Origin: an uncultured Shewanella sp.
Lineage (GTDB): Bacteria; Pseudomonadota; Gammaproteobacteria; Enterobacterales; Shewanellaceae
Direction: 5' to 3'
Assembly: GCF_947497935.1 (NCBI RefSeq)
Contig: NZ_CANMIO010000001.1
Coordinates: 62,001-126,000 of the forward strand
DNA length: 64,000 nt
Shown: positions 16,857 to 26,512 of the stretch, one piece after another
Position numbering within the stretch: the stretch's first letter is position 1
Layout of the letters: each line of letters starts with the position of its first letter
Notes under the pieces: generated by a model
Seen by the model: only the letters and a program-made list of their open reading frames with translations
Told to the model about the DNA's origin: nothing
The model's database searches: none
Translations under genes and position numbers: made by a program

Positions 16857-18032
16857 ATGGCGACAGTCGATCTTCTAGTCATAGGCGGGGGCATCAATGG
16901 TGCTGGTATTGCCCAGTGCGCGGCGGCCGCAGGCTTCAGTGTGCTACTGCTTGAGAAGGAGACGATTGCAGCCCAGACTTCCGCCAATTCCAGCAAGCTC
17001 ATTCATGGTGGGCTGCGTTATTTAGAGTCTGGCCAACTGCCGTTAGTGAGAAAGTCTCTGGCTGAACGCAAGGCCCTGCTTAAGCTTGCTCCTAGCTTAG
17101 TTAGTCCTATCCCATTCTATATTCCTGTATATGAAAATAGCCGTCGTAGTCCTTGGGCAATAAGAGCTGGGCTTAGCTTATATGCCCTGTTGAGTGATTT
17201 CGATGCACTTGGGCAATTCAAATCTGTTCCCTCTGTGCGTTGGTCGAAAATTAATGGACTCAAACTCAAAGGCCTCAAGGCTGTATATCAATATTGGGAT
17301 GCGCAAACCGATGATAAGTTGCTGACCCAGGCCGTGATAAAGAATGCGCGCTCTCTTGGGGCTGATGTACTCGAGTATGCTCAATGTACCCATATTGAAC
17401 ATCTACAACGGCACTGTTTAGTGCGATATCAATATTCCGCCATGGAGCACGAGGTCGAGGCGCTTGCCGTGGTGAATGCAGCTGGTCCATGGGTTAATCA
17501 AGTGCTTGAAACCGTTTCGCCGCCGATAACCTCTATGCCAATAGAATGGGTGCAGGGCAGCCACTTACTGCTCGATATCCCTGCCAATGACGGTATTCTC
17601 TATCTAGAGTCTTGTTTCGACAAGCGTGTCATCTTCGTGATGCCCTGGAAGGGACTCACTCTTATCGGCACCACTGAAACGGTTTTGGCGTCGCTGGGTA
17701 GCCAGCCAAGGGTGACCCCAGAAGAGGTGAATTACCTACTGGGGATCTATAGTCATTACTTTTCCTGTTTTGGCGATGTAGACGCGTTAAAGGGGCGGGT
17801 GCTTGAAAGCTTTTGCGGAGTGCGAGTATTACCCAAACAGGCGGGTAAGGCATTCGATCGCCCAAGAGACACGATACAGAAAATCCAACCAAGTCATCCC
17901 AATCTACTCAGCCTCTATGGCGGTAAGCTGACGACATACAGAACCACGGCAACTGAAGTCCTCGACTGGTTAGAAGCAACGATAGGTAAGCGCCAGAGCT
18001 TAGCAGATTTTGATACGTTGCGGCTCGATTGA
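16857..18032 (+). CDS. GlpD-like FAD-dependent oxidoreductase, short form
   Basis: This 391-residue protein has the FAD-binding motif LLVIGGGINGAG (residues 6-17) and the glycerol-3-phosphate dehydrogenase signature SANSSKLIHGGLRYLE. Later motifs include VNAAGPWVNQV, WKGLTLIGTTE and LLSLYGGKLTTYR. It is about 110 residues shorter than E. coli GlpD and stops where the C-terminal DAO_C helical domain would begin. The frame shows no damage, so it is a short-form family member rather than an obvious pseudogene. No glpF, glpK or glpR is adjacent; the substrate is probably glycerol-3-phosphate but not proven. GGAG precedes the ATG. Confidence 0.82.
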   Translation: MATVDLLVIGGGINGAGIAQCAAAAGFSVLLLEKETIAAQTSANSSKLIHGGLRYLESGQLPLVRKSLAERKALLKLAPSLVSPIPFYIPVYENSRRSPWAIRAGLSLYALLSDFDALGQFKSVPSVRWSKINGLKLKGLKAVYQYWDAQTDDKLLTQAVIKNARSLGADVLEYAQCTHIEHLQRHCLVRYQYSAMEHEVEALAVVNAAGPWVNQVLETVSPPITSMPIEWVQGSHLLLDIPANDGILYLESCFDKRVIFVMPWKGLTLIGTTETVLASLGSQPRVTPEEVNYLLGIYSHYFSCFGDVDALKGRVLESFCGVRVLPKQAGKAFDRPRDTIQKIQPSHPNLLSLYGGKLTTYRTTATEVLDWLEATIGKRQSLADFDTLRLD

Positions 18033-18201
18033 TAGTTTACATAGGAGTCAATTGCGATAACGAGCTCCTTGTTAAGCAGCCTTTAAATGTTGCATTTTGT
18101 TACTGTGATTTGGGTTTCATTAAACTGTAACATTAATGTCATATTGTGCGGCAACTACTGAACAAATCAGCGCTGTTTCGGGCGCTTAAATATGGATAAT
18201 T

Positions 18202-19389
18202 ATGTTTCAAATTTTTCTTCGTTTCTTTTCGTTAGGCTTAGTGTCATTTGGTGGGCCAGCGGCGCATATCGGTTACTTTAGGCAAACCTTTGTACAAGAA
18301 CTTAATTGGCTTGATGATAAACATTACGGCAGTTTAGTTGCTTTAAGCCAGTTTATGCCAGGGCCGGGCTCAAGTCAGGTGGGCTTTGCTATTGGTTATC
18401 ACCGTGGTGGACTCTTAGGCGGCATTGCAGCCTTTCTAGGTTTTACGCTTCCCTCGTTTATCTTGTTATTTTTACTGGCTGTAACCAGTAGCCAGTGGCT
18501 CGATTATTCATTTACTCAAGGTATTATTCATGGCCTAAAACTGCTCGCCGTAGTGGTGGTAGCGGATGCGATTTGGATCATGTTCAAGCAGTTCTGCCAG
18601 CGTAAGCAAGCTAAGTTGCTGATGGTGATGAGCTGTGTGGTTATCTTGCTACAGCCTTCGATGTTAATGCAGTTTGGTTTGTTGATCGCGGCAGCAATAG
18701 TGGGGCGCAACTATCTGTCAGGGCTGTCAGAGGAGACAGTACAGACTTCTGCTGTTGCCCAGCAGAGCGTTAAGCTTAACTTCTTCTGGTTGAGCATCTT
18801 CAGTGGATTATTGATTGCTTCTCTCGTGATGATTGGCTTGTCGAAGTCATCTGGCATTGCGAGTTTAACTGAGTTGTTTAGCCAGTTTTATCAAGTGGGC
18901 AGCATGGTGTTTGGTGGCGGACATGTGGTGTTGCCACTGCTGCAGTCGAGTGTCGGTGACGCCGTGAGTAACGATCAGTTCTTAACGGGTTATGCCTTAG
19001 CTCAGGCTGTGCCCGGGCCTATGTTTGCCTTAGCGGCATTTTTGGGCGCTGAGATCTGGATGCAACAACCGCTCGTTGGCGCCCTAGTCGCTACCCTCGC
19101 TATCTTCTTACCGGGATTTTTATTGATGCTGGTGGCGCTCAAAAGCTGGCATGCCATTAGCGCTAGGCCACAGGTAACTGGCGCAATCGCGGGTGTGAAT
19201 GCTTGTGTGGTGGGGTTCTTGCTGGCTGCGCTGTACAACCCCATCTTTACTAGCGCTGTGTTATCGCCGCTGGATATGGCTCTGGTGGTCTTAGGCTTTG
19301 GCTTATTTAAAGTCTTTAAGCCAAATATCTTTATCTTAGTGGCAGGCTTTGGTGTTACTGGCGCGCTGATTGGGGCGTTTGTGGGTTAG
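18202..19389 (+). CDS. chrA: Chromate transporter family protein ChrA
   Basis: This 395-residue protein is a full-length two-domain member of the chromate ion transporter family. The N-terminal half has GLVSFGGPAAHIGYFR and LSQFMPGPGSSQVGFAIG. The C-terminal half repeats the theme with VFGGGHVVLPLL and ALAQAVPGPMF. Ten or more hydrophobic helices are visible. ChrA exports chromate using the membrane potential; without chrB or other resistance genes nearby the physiological substrate is uncertain. It converges on the formate dehydrogenase gene. Confidence 0.9.
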   Translation: MFQIFLRFFSLGLVSFGGPAAHIGYFRQTFVQELNWLDDKHYGSLVALSQFMPGPGSSQVGFAIGYHRGGLLGGIAAFLGFTLPSFILLFLLAVTSSQWLDYSFTQGIIHGLKLLAVVVVADAIWIMFKQFCQRKQAKLLMVMSCVVILLQPSMLMQFGLLIAAAIVGRNYLSGLSEETVQTSAVAQQSVKLNFFWLSIFSGLLIASLVMIGLSKSSGIASLTELFSQFYQVGSMVFGGGHVVLPLLQSSVGDAVSNDQFLTGYALAQAVPGPMFALAAFLGAEIWMQQPLVGALVATLAIFLPGFLLMLVALKSWHAISARPQVTGAIAGVNACVVGFLLAALYNPIFTSAVLSPLDMALVVLGFGLFKVFKPNIFILVAGFGVTGALIGAFVG

Positions 19390-19413
19390 TTGTAACCTAG
19401 GCTTAATATCCAA

Positions 19414-19452
19414 TAAAAAGGCGGTAAGAGCATGCTCTTACCGCCTTTTTTG
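19414..19452. terminator. Bidirectional terminator between chrA and the formate dehydrogenase gene
   Basis: Inverted repeat AAAAAGGCGGTAAGAG / CTCTTACCGCCTTTTT around 19416-19450, with A and T runs on either side. Both convergent genes can use it. Confidence 0.92.
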
Positions 19453-19496
19453 TCAGCCTTACTCGAATAAGGCTTGTTTGAATCAGTCGCGTCGAG

Positions 19497-22400
19497 TTAG
19501 ATGAAAGCGACTTCTTGTTCAGCCACTTTTTCCGCTTTAACGGCACAAACCTTAAACTCTGGGATTTTCGCTACTGGATCGAGCGCATTATTGGTGAGTT
19601 TATTTGCAGCCGATTCAGCAAAGTGGAATGGTAGGAACAGCACACCCGCTTGAGCACGTTTCGTGACAAAGGCCTGGATCTCAATTTCACCACGGCGAGT
19701 GCTCAGCTTTAGCATGTCGCCATTATTCACCGATAATTTCTCGGCATCAAATACCGAGATCATCACCTTGGCACTACCTAGCTGGTTAAGGCCTTCGGTT
19801 TTACGGGTCATGGTACCAGTGTGGAACTGCTCCAATAAGCGACCAGTCGATAAGATCAGCGGATACTCGTCACATGGCATTTCAGCGGGCAGGCGGTAAT
19901 GCACTGCACGCATCTTACCTTTGCCGTGTGTAAACTGAGAGGTGTGCAAAATTGGCGTACCCGGATGCCCCTCTGCAGGACAGGGCCATTGCAGCCCTAG
20001 ACGGCCATTTTCAGTTAGGCTATCGATCACTTTCCAAGTAATACCACGATACTGTGGTGTGACTTCGGTGATCTCATGCCAGATCTGCTTCTCGCTCTGG
20101 TAACCCCAGTCTTCGCCCATCTTGCTGGCGATAAGCCCGATGATCTCCCAATCATTCTTGGCTAAGCCCGGCGGTGTTACTGCGGGTAGCAGCTGCTGAA
20201 CGCGGCGCTCAGTATTGGTAAAGTGGCCTAGCTTCTCGGCAAAGGCGGCTGCAGGCAGGACTACATCGGCAAGCTCGGCAGTTTCGGTTAGGAAGATATC
20301 CTGCACCACAACAAACTCTGCGGCAGCTAAGCCTTGCAGTACGTGCTTTTGATCCGGATCGCTTAGCACTGGGTTTTCACCCATCACATATAGGCCCTTT
20401 AGCTCGCCGTGGGTGAGGGCATGCATCATCTCGGTGGCTGATAAGCCAATATCGGCACAGAGATCGTCCTTACCCCAAGCTTCACGGAATCGCATCTGCA
20501 CTAGCGGGTCATCAAGCTTCTGATAACCACTGAAGTAGTTCGGCAGCGCGCCCATATCACAGGCGCCTTGTACGTTACTCTGGCCGCGAAGTGGGTTAAT
20601 CCCCGCGCCTTTAAGGCCAATATTGCCGCACAGTAGCTGCAGGTTCGATATCGCGGTGACGTTATCGTGGCCTGAAGTATGCTGGGTGATCCCCATCGCA
20701 TAGTAGATGGCCGTTTTCTTTGCGGTACCGATAAGGCGCGCCATTTCGATAATATCTTTAGCGCTAACACCTGTGATGAGTTCGGCGTTCTTTGCACTGT
20801 AATCAGGGCTCATCACTTCATCATAAAGCTGACTAAAGCCTTCAACTCGTGACTGAATGTAATCTAAGTCATGCCAATCGTTCTTGATGATCTGTTGCAT
20901 AATCGCGTTAAGCAGCATCACATCAGAACCCGGTCTTTGGGCCACATAAAGCTGGGCTTTATCGGCAATAGAGACACGCTTTGGATCGGCAACAATTAAT
21001 CGTGCGCCATGCTCTTTCAGTGCTTGCTTGATTTTTGAAGCGATAATGGGGTGAGCGCTTTCGGTATCTGAACCAAGGATAAAGATAAGATCGCTATCTT
21101 TGATACTCGGAATATCGTTAGTCATCGCGCCACTGCCAAGGCTTTCGCGTAGGGCGGTTACCGTCGATGCGTGGCAAAGGCGGGCACAGTGGTCAACGTT
21201 GTTGTTGCCAAGCACGCTGCGGAAGAATTTCTGGAAAACGTAGTTATCTTCGTTAGTGGCTTTTGCTGAAGAAAGGCCGGCAATCGCTTTGTCGCCATAG
21301 ACTTGTTTTATCTGGGCAAAACGTTGAGCAACTACGGAAATTGCTTCATCCCAACTTGCTGGGACTAACTCACCATTTTTACGAATAAGTGGCGTGGTTA
21401 GGCGCTTATCACTGCCGACAAAGTCGAAACCGAATCGACCTTTTACGCACAACATACCTTCGTTTACCGGTGATGACGTATCGCCACTGATCTGCAAAAT
21501 CTGGTTCTTCTGCTCGTCGACATGCATGTTCACTCGGCAACCGATACCGCAGTAAGTACAGATGGTGGATACCGTCTTAAGCGGTGCCTTTTGCGCCGTG
21601 GTTAAACCTTGAGTCTTATTGCGGGCATCGACTAATGCACCCGTTGGGCACACTTGCACGCAGTTACCACACTGTACGCAGTCACTGTCGTTCATCGAGG
21701 CGCTAAAGCCGACACGCGGTGCTCTGCGCTCATCACTGTCAGATAAGCTGGCACATGAAGTTGGAATGGCTTGGTAATGATCTTTGGCAAACGAGATGGC
21801 GTTATGACCACTGGCACTGTGACAGATCTCTACACATGAGCCACAGCTGATACAACGGTTGGCATCGAAAGTGATAAATGGCGCACTGCTATCGATGCTA
21901 AAGTGCTGCGCCGTGCTGGTATCTAGTTCTGAAGCCTTAACCTTGTATTCGGTAGCGTAGTCGCGCAGCTTACAATCTGTGTTGGCCTGACAGGCGCACT
22001 CTAGGCAGCGCGCGGCTTCTTTCATGGCTTCATCAGCTTCAAAGCCTAGCTCGACCTCACTAAAATTTAGTGCTCGTTGCAGCTTATCAAGCTCTGGCAT
22101 TAGGCTACGAGCTTGCGCCGGGTTCGATGGATATAACGCATCAGCTTTGAATGACTTAAGGCTGCTGGTTTTGGCCGCTTTAGTCGAATTAAATGGCTGT
22201 TTGACTAGCTCGCATGTGAGGCCTTGAGACAGTAGCTTCTCGATAGCATCGGCAGCCTTGCGGCCATCGGCTACGGCGGCTACCGCGGTAGCAGGCCCTG
22301 TACGAGAGTCACCAATCACAAATAGCTTATCGAGCCCCGCCGATTGACCGGCCGACATGGTGTGCTCACAGCCTTCGAAGGTGTTCCAGCGCGTCAGCGC

Positions 22401-23789
22401 TACTTCACCTGTGGCTAACTGGCTCTGAGGATGCTCAAGAAAGTCCATATCTGGGGTTTGTGAAACCGCAGGGATCACGGTATCGAACGCTTCGACAAAG
22501 GTTTCACCAGTCGGTCTCGGGCTGCGACGCCCAGAGCTATCAGGCTCACCAAGGGCCATCACTTCAAAAGTGACGCTGGCCACTCGGCCGTTGTCATCGC
22601 TGTGATTCTCAATCGGGTTGGTCAAGAAGTGGAACTTAATCCCTTCTTGCTCGGCCTCATGGATCTCATAGTCTTCTGCTGGCATTTCGTCGCGAGTACG
22701 ACGATAAACCAATGTCACATCCGCGCCATCACGTTTTGCGGTGCGCGCGCAGTCGATTGCGGTGTTACCACCACCAATAACGGCAACCTTTTTGCCTGTG
22801 ACGTATTGCTTGTCTGTGCAGTAATCTTTTAGGTAATCAACGCCTAAATAACAACCATCGAGATCAATACCAGGATAGTTCATTGGCACGGCTTTTTGCG
22901 CGCCAATGGCTAAACAGACCGCATCAAAACCTTCAATTAAGCCGTTAAGGTGGATATCGCGGCCAAGGCGCGTGTCGGTTTGAATATTCAGACCGTTTTT
23001 ACACAAAAGCGCAATCTCTTTATCGAGAATGGACTTAGGTAGTCGGTACTCTGGAATACCGTAGCGTAACCAGCCGCCTGCTTGTGGCATAGACTCGAAA
23101 ATCGTTACGTCATGGCCATTGTTAGACAGGTAATAACCCGCAGAAATACCTGCAGGACCACTGCCTATGATGGCGACCTTCTTGTTGGTTGCCGGGGCCT
23201 TTGGCGGCACATACGGGTTTTCACCCTCTAAGTCGAGATCGGCTGCGTGGCGCTTTAATTGGCGAATCGCCACAGGCTCATCGACTAGGCCACGGCGGCA
23301 CTCAGTTTCACAAAAAGCGGGGCAGACACGGCCAATAGACAGTGGCAAAGGTAAGGTCTGCTTAATGACTTTAACCGCTTCGCTGTGGTCACCTTGAGCA
23401 ATATGGTACAGGTAAGACTGCACATCGACGCCAGCCGGGCAGGCTGTTTGGCATGGCGCTTCACAGTCGGCAAAGTGATTTGACAATATCACTTGGAGAG
23501 CGGCCTTGCGCTGCTTGCTGAGTGCGGCAGACTGGGTAATGACTGTAATATTTTGCTCACTGATGTCGGCCACTCGCGTCTCACAGGCGCGCACATTGGT
23601 GATGCTGTTATCATGGCCAACTAGCTCAACATGGCAAAGGTTACAGTGCTGCTTGCTGTCGTTAACTAAGGCGCTAGCGCTGCTTTTACATAGATTCGGA
23701 ATGGTAATATCTGCGCTTAGCGCGACATCGAGTAGGGTGTCTTGTTGATTGGCAACTAATGACTTGCCATCAATTATTATTTGTTTCAT
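19497..23789 (-). CDS. Single-chain formate dehydrogenase with fused GltD-like module (Mo-bis-MGD, Cys form)
   Basis: This 1430-residue protein combines modules usually on separate subunits. Residues 1-75: [2Fe-2S] ferredoxin (NLCKSS, CNLC, ACETR). About 110-520: GltD/NADPH-oxidoreductase part with iron-sulfur Cys (CEAPCQTACPAG, CPAFCETECRR), FAD motif IIGSGPAGISAGYYLS and NAD(P) motif VIGGGNTAIDCARTA. About 640-715: two [4Fe-4S] motifs (CISCGSCVEIC, CVQCGNCVQVCPTG). From about 744: molybdopterin oxidoreductase with CTYCGIGC and GMLCVKGRFG. The formate-site residue is Cys in ARLCHAS, where E. coli FdhF has selenocysteine. A C-terminal molybdopterin-binding domain follows. No signal peptide, so it is cytoplasmic. 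It probably couples formate oxidation to NAD(P)H. Confidence 0.92.
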   Translation of the reverse strand: MKQIIIDGKSLVANQQDTLLDVALSADITIPNLCKSSASALVNDSKQHCNLCHVELVGHDNSITNVRACETRVADISEQNITVITQSAALSKQRKAALQVILSNHFADCEAPCQTACPAGVDVQSYLYHIAQGDHSEAVKVIKQTLPLPLSIGRVCPAFCETECRRGLVDEPVAIRQLKRHAADLDLEGENPYVPPKAPATNKKVAIIGSGPAGISAGYYLSNNGHDVTIFESMPQAGGWLRYGIPEYRLPKSILDKEIALLCKNGLNIQTDTRLGRDIHLNGLIEGFDAVCLAIGAQKAVPMNYPGIDLDGCYLGVDYLKDYCTDKQYVTGKKVAVIGGGNTAIDCARTAKRDGADVTLVYRRTRDEMPAEDYEIHEAEQEGIKFHFLTNPIENHSDDNGRVASVTFEVMALGEPDSSGRRSPRPTGETFVEAFDTVIPAVSQTPDMDFLEHPQSQLATGEVALTRWNTFEGCEHTMSAGQSAGLDKLFVIGDSRTGPATAVAAVADGRKAADAIEKLLSQGLTCELVKQPFNSTKAAKTSSLKSFKADALYPSNPAQARSLMPELDKLQRALNFSEVELGFEADEAMKEAARCLECACQANTDCKLRDYATEYKVKASELDTSTAQHFSIDSSAPFITFDANRCISCGSCVEICHSASGHNAISFAKDHYQAIPTSCASLSDSDERRAPRVGFSASMNDSDCVQCGNCVQVCPTGALVDARNKTQGLTTAQKAPLKTVSTICTYCGIGCRVNMHVDEQKNQILQISGDTSSPVNEGMLCVKGRFGFDFVGSDKRLTTPLIRKNGELVPASWDEAISVVAQRFAQIKQVYGDKAIAGLSSAKATNEDNYVFQKFFRSVLGNNNVDHCARLCHASTVTALRESLGSGAMTNDIPSIKDSDLIFILGSDTESAHPIIASKIKQALKEHGARLIVADPKRVSIADKAQLYVAQRPGSDVMLLNAIMQQIIKNDWHDLDYIQSRVEGFSQLYDEVMSPDYSAKNAELITGVSAKDIIEMARLIGTAKKTAIYYAMGITQHTSGHDNVTAISNLQLLCGNIGLKGAGINPLRGQSNVQGACDMGALPNYFSGYQKLDDPLVQMRFREAWGKDDLCADIGLSATEMMHALTHGELKGLYVMGENPVLSDPDQKHVLQGLAAAEFVVVQDIFLTETAELADVVLPAAAFAEKLGHFTNTERRVQQLLPAVTPPGLAKNDWEIIGLIASKMGEDWGYQSEKQIWHEITEVTPQYRGITWKVIDSLTENGRLGLQWPCPAEGHPGTPILHTSQFTHGKGKMRAVHYRLPAEMPCDEYPLILSTGRLLEQFHTGTMTRKTEGLNQLGSAKVMISVFDAEKLSVNNGDMLKLSTRRGEIEIQAFVTKRAQAGVLFLPFHFAESAANKLTNNALDPVAKIPEFKVCAVKAEKVAEQEVAFI

Positions 23790-24086
23790 CGCATGGGCCT
23801 TTATTTATTGGGTCACTGCTGGCACTTAGCGCTGGGGTCGGAGACCTTGACGTAAGCCCTGCACTCACTGAGACGGACTAGGCGAAATCTTATTTTTCTG
23901 AGTATACCTGCGGCCTTTTTTTACGCTGACAATGCAGGTTAAGTTTTAACTAAAATTGCTGATTTGCTCACAGGTGATACCTGAAGTGTGCGCGATAATT
24001 ATTGTGGCTGGTCTAATGTGTGATCAAGATCGTTGAGCGGATGGAGAGAGGTGTTAGGGCTAATTTTTAAATTGATTATCAGAGGT

Positions 24087-25079
24087 TTACCGAGTCATCT
24101 TCTTGACAAATACCACCACGAACAGCGCGATAGTAAAGCTGCCAGTAAAGGCCTCGAAAGCGGCTATCGCTCGTGAGAAGCCTATGGGGGTAAAGTCGCC
24201 ATAACCTAGGGTGGTGAAGGTGACGACCGAATAGTAAATGCAGTTCAGAAATAGCACGAAGTTAGTGCTGAAATCATTATTTAGGCTAAAGACCTGTAAC
24301 TGATCCTCGTATTGTAGCCCGGTAAAGAAGTAGAGCACGGCACTGATGAGAATGAGGATAAGTGAGAAACCAACGACTCTTAGAGGCGCTTCGCCGTAGC
24401 CACAAAAGAGATCGATCGTCTTAGAGATAATGCGTTTAAGACAATATTTTGGCATCTGGTAGCGGCGCATGGTGAGTTCTTTGCGAATATATTGGCCGGA
24501 CATGGCAAATAACCCCTCTCTATCGGCGGCTTTTCGTAAGTCGCGATAGATCTCTTCGGCCTGCTCTAAATAGTCCATGGCCCTTTCTGTATCCCCCGAT
24601 TTTTGGGCTGCTCGGGCGAGTCGCTCTTGGCGTAGGGTATTTCCCGTGTGCATATTTTCAATTTTGGCACCGAGCCACTTAACCCCTAGCAGGTTGCAAG
24701 CCTCCAAATTTGCGCAGTGTACAGTCGCGTCTCGTAGATCGGCCTTCATTAGGCTGGCGTTTTCAAGCTTGATATTAAACAGGTGAGCGCCGCTTAAGTC
24801 GGCGCGATAAAGCTCGGCGTTACTCAAATCGAAGCCGACTTTTTGCTGGTGGCGTACCAGATCGATATTAGCGAGTTTGGCGTGGTTAAGGCTGATACCT
24901 CTTAACTGCCCGCCTTTACGAGCAAATTCTTCAAGTTTATGAATATCATCGGGCTTGTTCTTGATGATTTTAGGATCATGCCAATAGCACAGGCCTGAGT
25001 CTCCTGCGACCTCTCGGCAGGTATGTTGATTATTTTCATGGTAACGGCATTGGTTAGTCGTTTGGCTATCTGTGGTCAT
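24087..25079 (-). CDS. Pentapeptide-repeat protein with potassium-channel pore
   Basis: This 330-residue protein has four parts. Residues 11-34 hold a Cys/His cluster (C11, H14, C21, C31, H34) that could bind zinc. About 55-135 are pentapeptide repeats of the A(D/N)LxX type (AELYRADLSGAHL, ADLRDATVHCANLEACNL). About 140-195 form charged helices like one TPR hairpin. The C-terminus has two membrane helices (about 230-252 and 305-327) around a pore with selectivity filter TTLGYGDF (about 288-296). The filter is canonical for K+ channels. Membrane location is clear; gating and role are unknown. It has no operon partner. Confidence 0.88.
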   Translation of the reverse strand: MTTDSQTTNQCRYHENNQHTCREVAGDSGLCYWHDPKIIKNKPDDIHKLEEFARKGGQLRGISLNHAKLANIDLVRHQQKVGFDLSNAELYRADLSGAHLFNIKLENASLMKADLRDATVHCANLEACNLLGVKWLGAKIENMHTGNTLRQERLARAAQKSGDTERAMDYLEQAEEIYRDLRKAADREGLFAMSGQYIRKELTMRRYQMPKYCLKRIISKTIDLFCGYGEAPLRVVGFSLILILISAVLYFFTGLQYEDQLQVFSLNNDFSTNFVLFLNCIYYSVVTFTTLGYGDFTPIGFSRAIAAFEAFTGSFTIALFVVVFVKKMTR

Positions 25080-25401
25080 AAATAGCGTTAACCATCAAAG
25101 TGGTTTGAGTCATCGTCTGGGTAATATTGAGTATAGAAGTGCTGAGTATAGACAGCCAGATGAAGCATAAATCTTCAAGGTTTCTTCTGGAGCTATGGTC
25201 GCAGTGAGTGGCCCTGTTTGGCGGCGGAATTATGGTTTTTAGTCCTTGAGCTGTGATTGATGAATAAAATTGCTACTTTGTGAGCTTTTGCCGCTAGGTT
25301 TCAAGCAAAGCATGGGTTAAAATAGCGGGTTTCCATCCGTAGTAACGTAGCTGTTAATGCTTTTGGCCATTAACGCTTAGCAATTAGAAGTTGATTAAAT
25401 C
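25080..25401. other. Intergenic region upstream of prfB
   Basis: A 322-base divergent gap. No gene or strong hairpin is seen. It must contain the promoters of the channel gene (minus) and prfB-lysS (plus), but I could not assign -35/-10 pairs confidently. Confidence 0.45.
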
Positions 25402-26500
25402 ATGTTTGAAGTAAATCCAGTTAAATTCAAAATCAAGGAGCTCGCTGACCGTACCGACCTTCTTCGGGGGTATCTTTGACTACGATGCTAAGAGTGAGCG
25501 TCTAGAAGAAGTCAGCCGAGAGCTTGAAAGCTCTGAAGTTTGGAATGATCCAGAAAACGCCCAAGCCTTAGGCAAGGAGCGTGCAGCACTTGAAGCGGTA
25601 GTGAAGACTATCGACGATATGGACAGTGGCCTAGAAGATATTGAAGGGTTACTAGAGCTAGCCGTTGAAGAAGATGATGAAGAAACCTTTAACGACGCCG
25701 CTGCGGAATTACAGGGCTTAGAGAAACGCCTTGAGGAACTTGAGTTCCGTCGTATGTTCTCTAAACCACATGATGCTTCAGATTGTTATTTAGATATTCA
25801 ATCAGGATCGGGCGGAACAGAAGCGCAGGATTGGGCCAACATGGTGCTGCGTATGTTCTTGCGTTGGGGTGAAGCCCACGACTATAAGCCAGAACTGATT
25901 GAAGTCACTGCGGGTGATGTTGCCGGTATTAAAGGCGCAACAGTGAAGTTTACCGGTGAATATGCCTTTGGTTCACTGCGTACCGAAACCGGTGTACACC
26001 GTTTAGTGCGTAAGTCGCCATTTGACTCGTCAGGCAAGCGTCACACCTCTTTCTGTTCGGTATTCGTTTACCCAGAAATTGATGATTCGATTGAGATTGA
26101 TATCAATCCGTCGGACTTAAGAATTGATACCTACCGCGCCTCGGGTGCTGGTGGTCAGCACGTGAACAAAACCGAGTCGGCAATTCGTATTACGCATTTA
26201 CCGACCAACACAGTAGTACAATGTCAGAATGACCGTTCACAGCATAAGAACCGTGATGCGGCCATGAAACAGTTAAAAGCAAAGCTGTATGAGCTAGAGA
26301 TGCTTAAGCAGAATGCCGACAAGCAAGCCGCCGAAGATGCCAAGTCAGATATTGGCTGGGGCAGCCAGATCCGTTCATACGTGCTCGATGATGCACGTAT
26401 TAAAGATCTACGTACCGGCGTTGAAAACCGAAATACCCAGAGCGTTTTAGATGGCGATCTGGACAAGTTTATTGAAGCTAGCCTGAAATCTGGCCTTTAA
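25402..26500 (+). CDS. prfB: Peptide chain release factor 2 (programmed +1 frameshift)
   Basis: Translation starts at ATG 25402 ([16 protein letters not shown]) and reaches an in-frame TGA at codon 26 (25477-25479). A +1 shift on CTT-T then continues with GACTACGATGCT ([12 protein letters not shown]), giving about 365 residues. This is the well-known autoregulatory switch that senses RF2 level at its own UGA codon. The anticodon-mimic tripeptide SPF ([12 protein letters not shown]) and the catalytic GGQ ([11 protein letters not shown]) are both present. RF2 ends translation at UGA and UAA. lysS follows 12 bases later, the standard prfB-lysS operon. Confidence 0.97.
25465..25480 (+). promoter_or_regulatory. 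prfB programmed +1 frameshift site
   Basis: CGGGGGTATCTTTGAC: an internal Shine-Dalgarno-like GGGGG, the CTT slip codon and the TGA stop followed by C. E. coli has AGGGGG at this place, so only the first base of the SD-like element differs. Confidence 0.95.
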
Positions 26501-26512
26501 CGAGAGAAGAAG

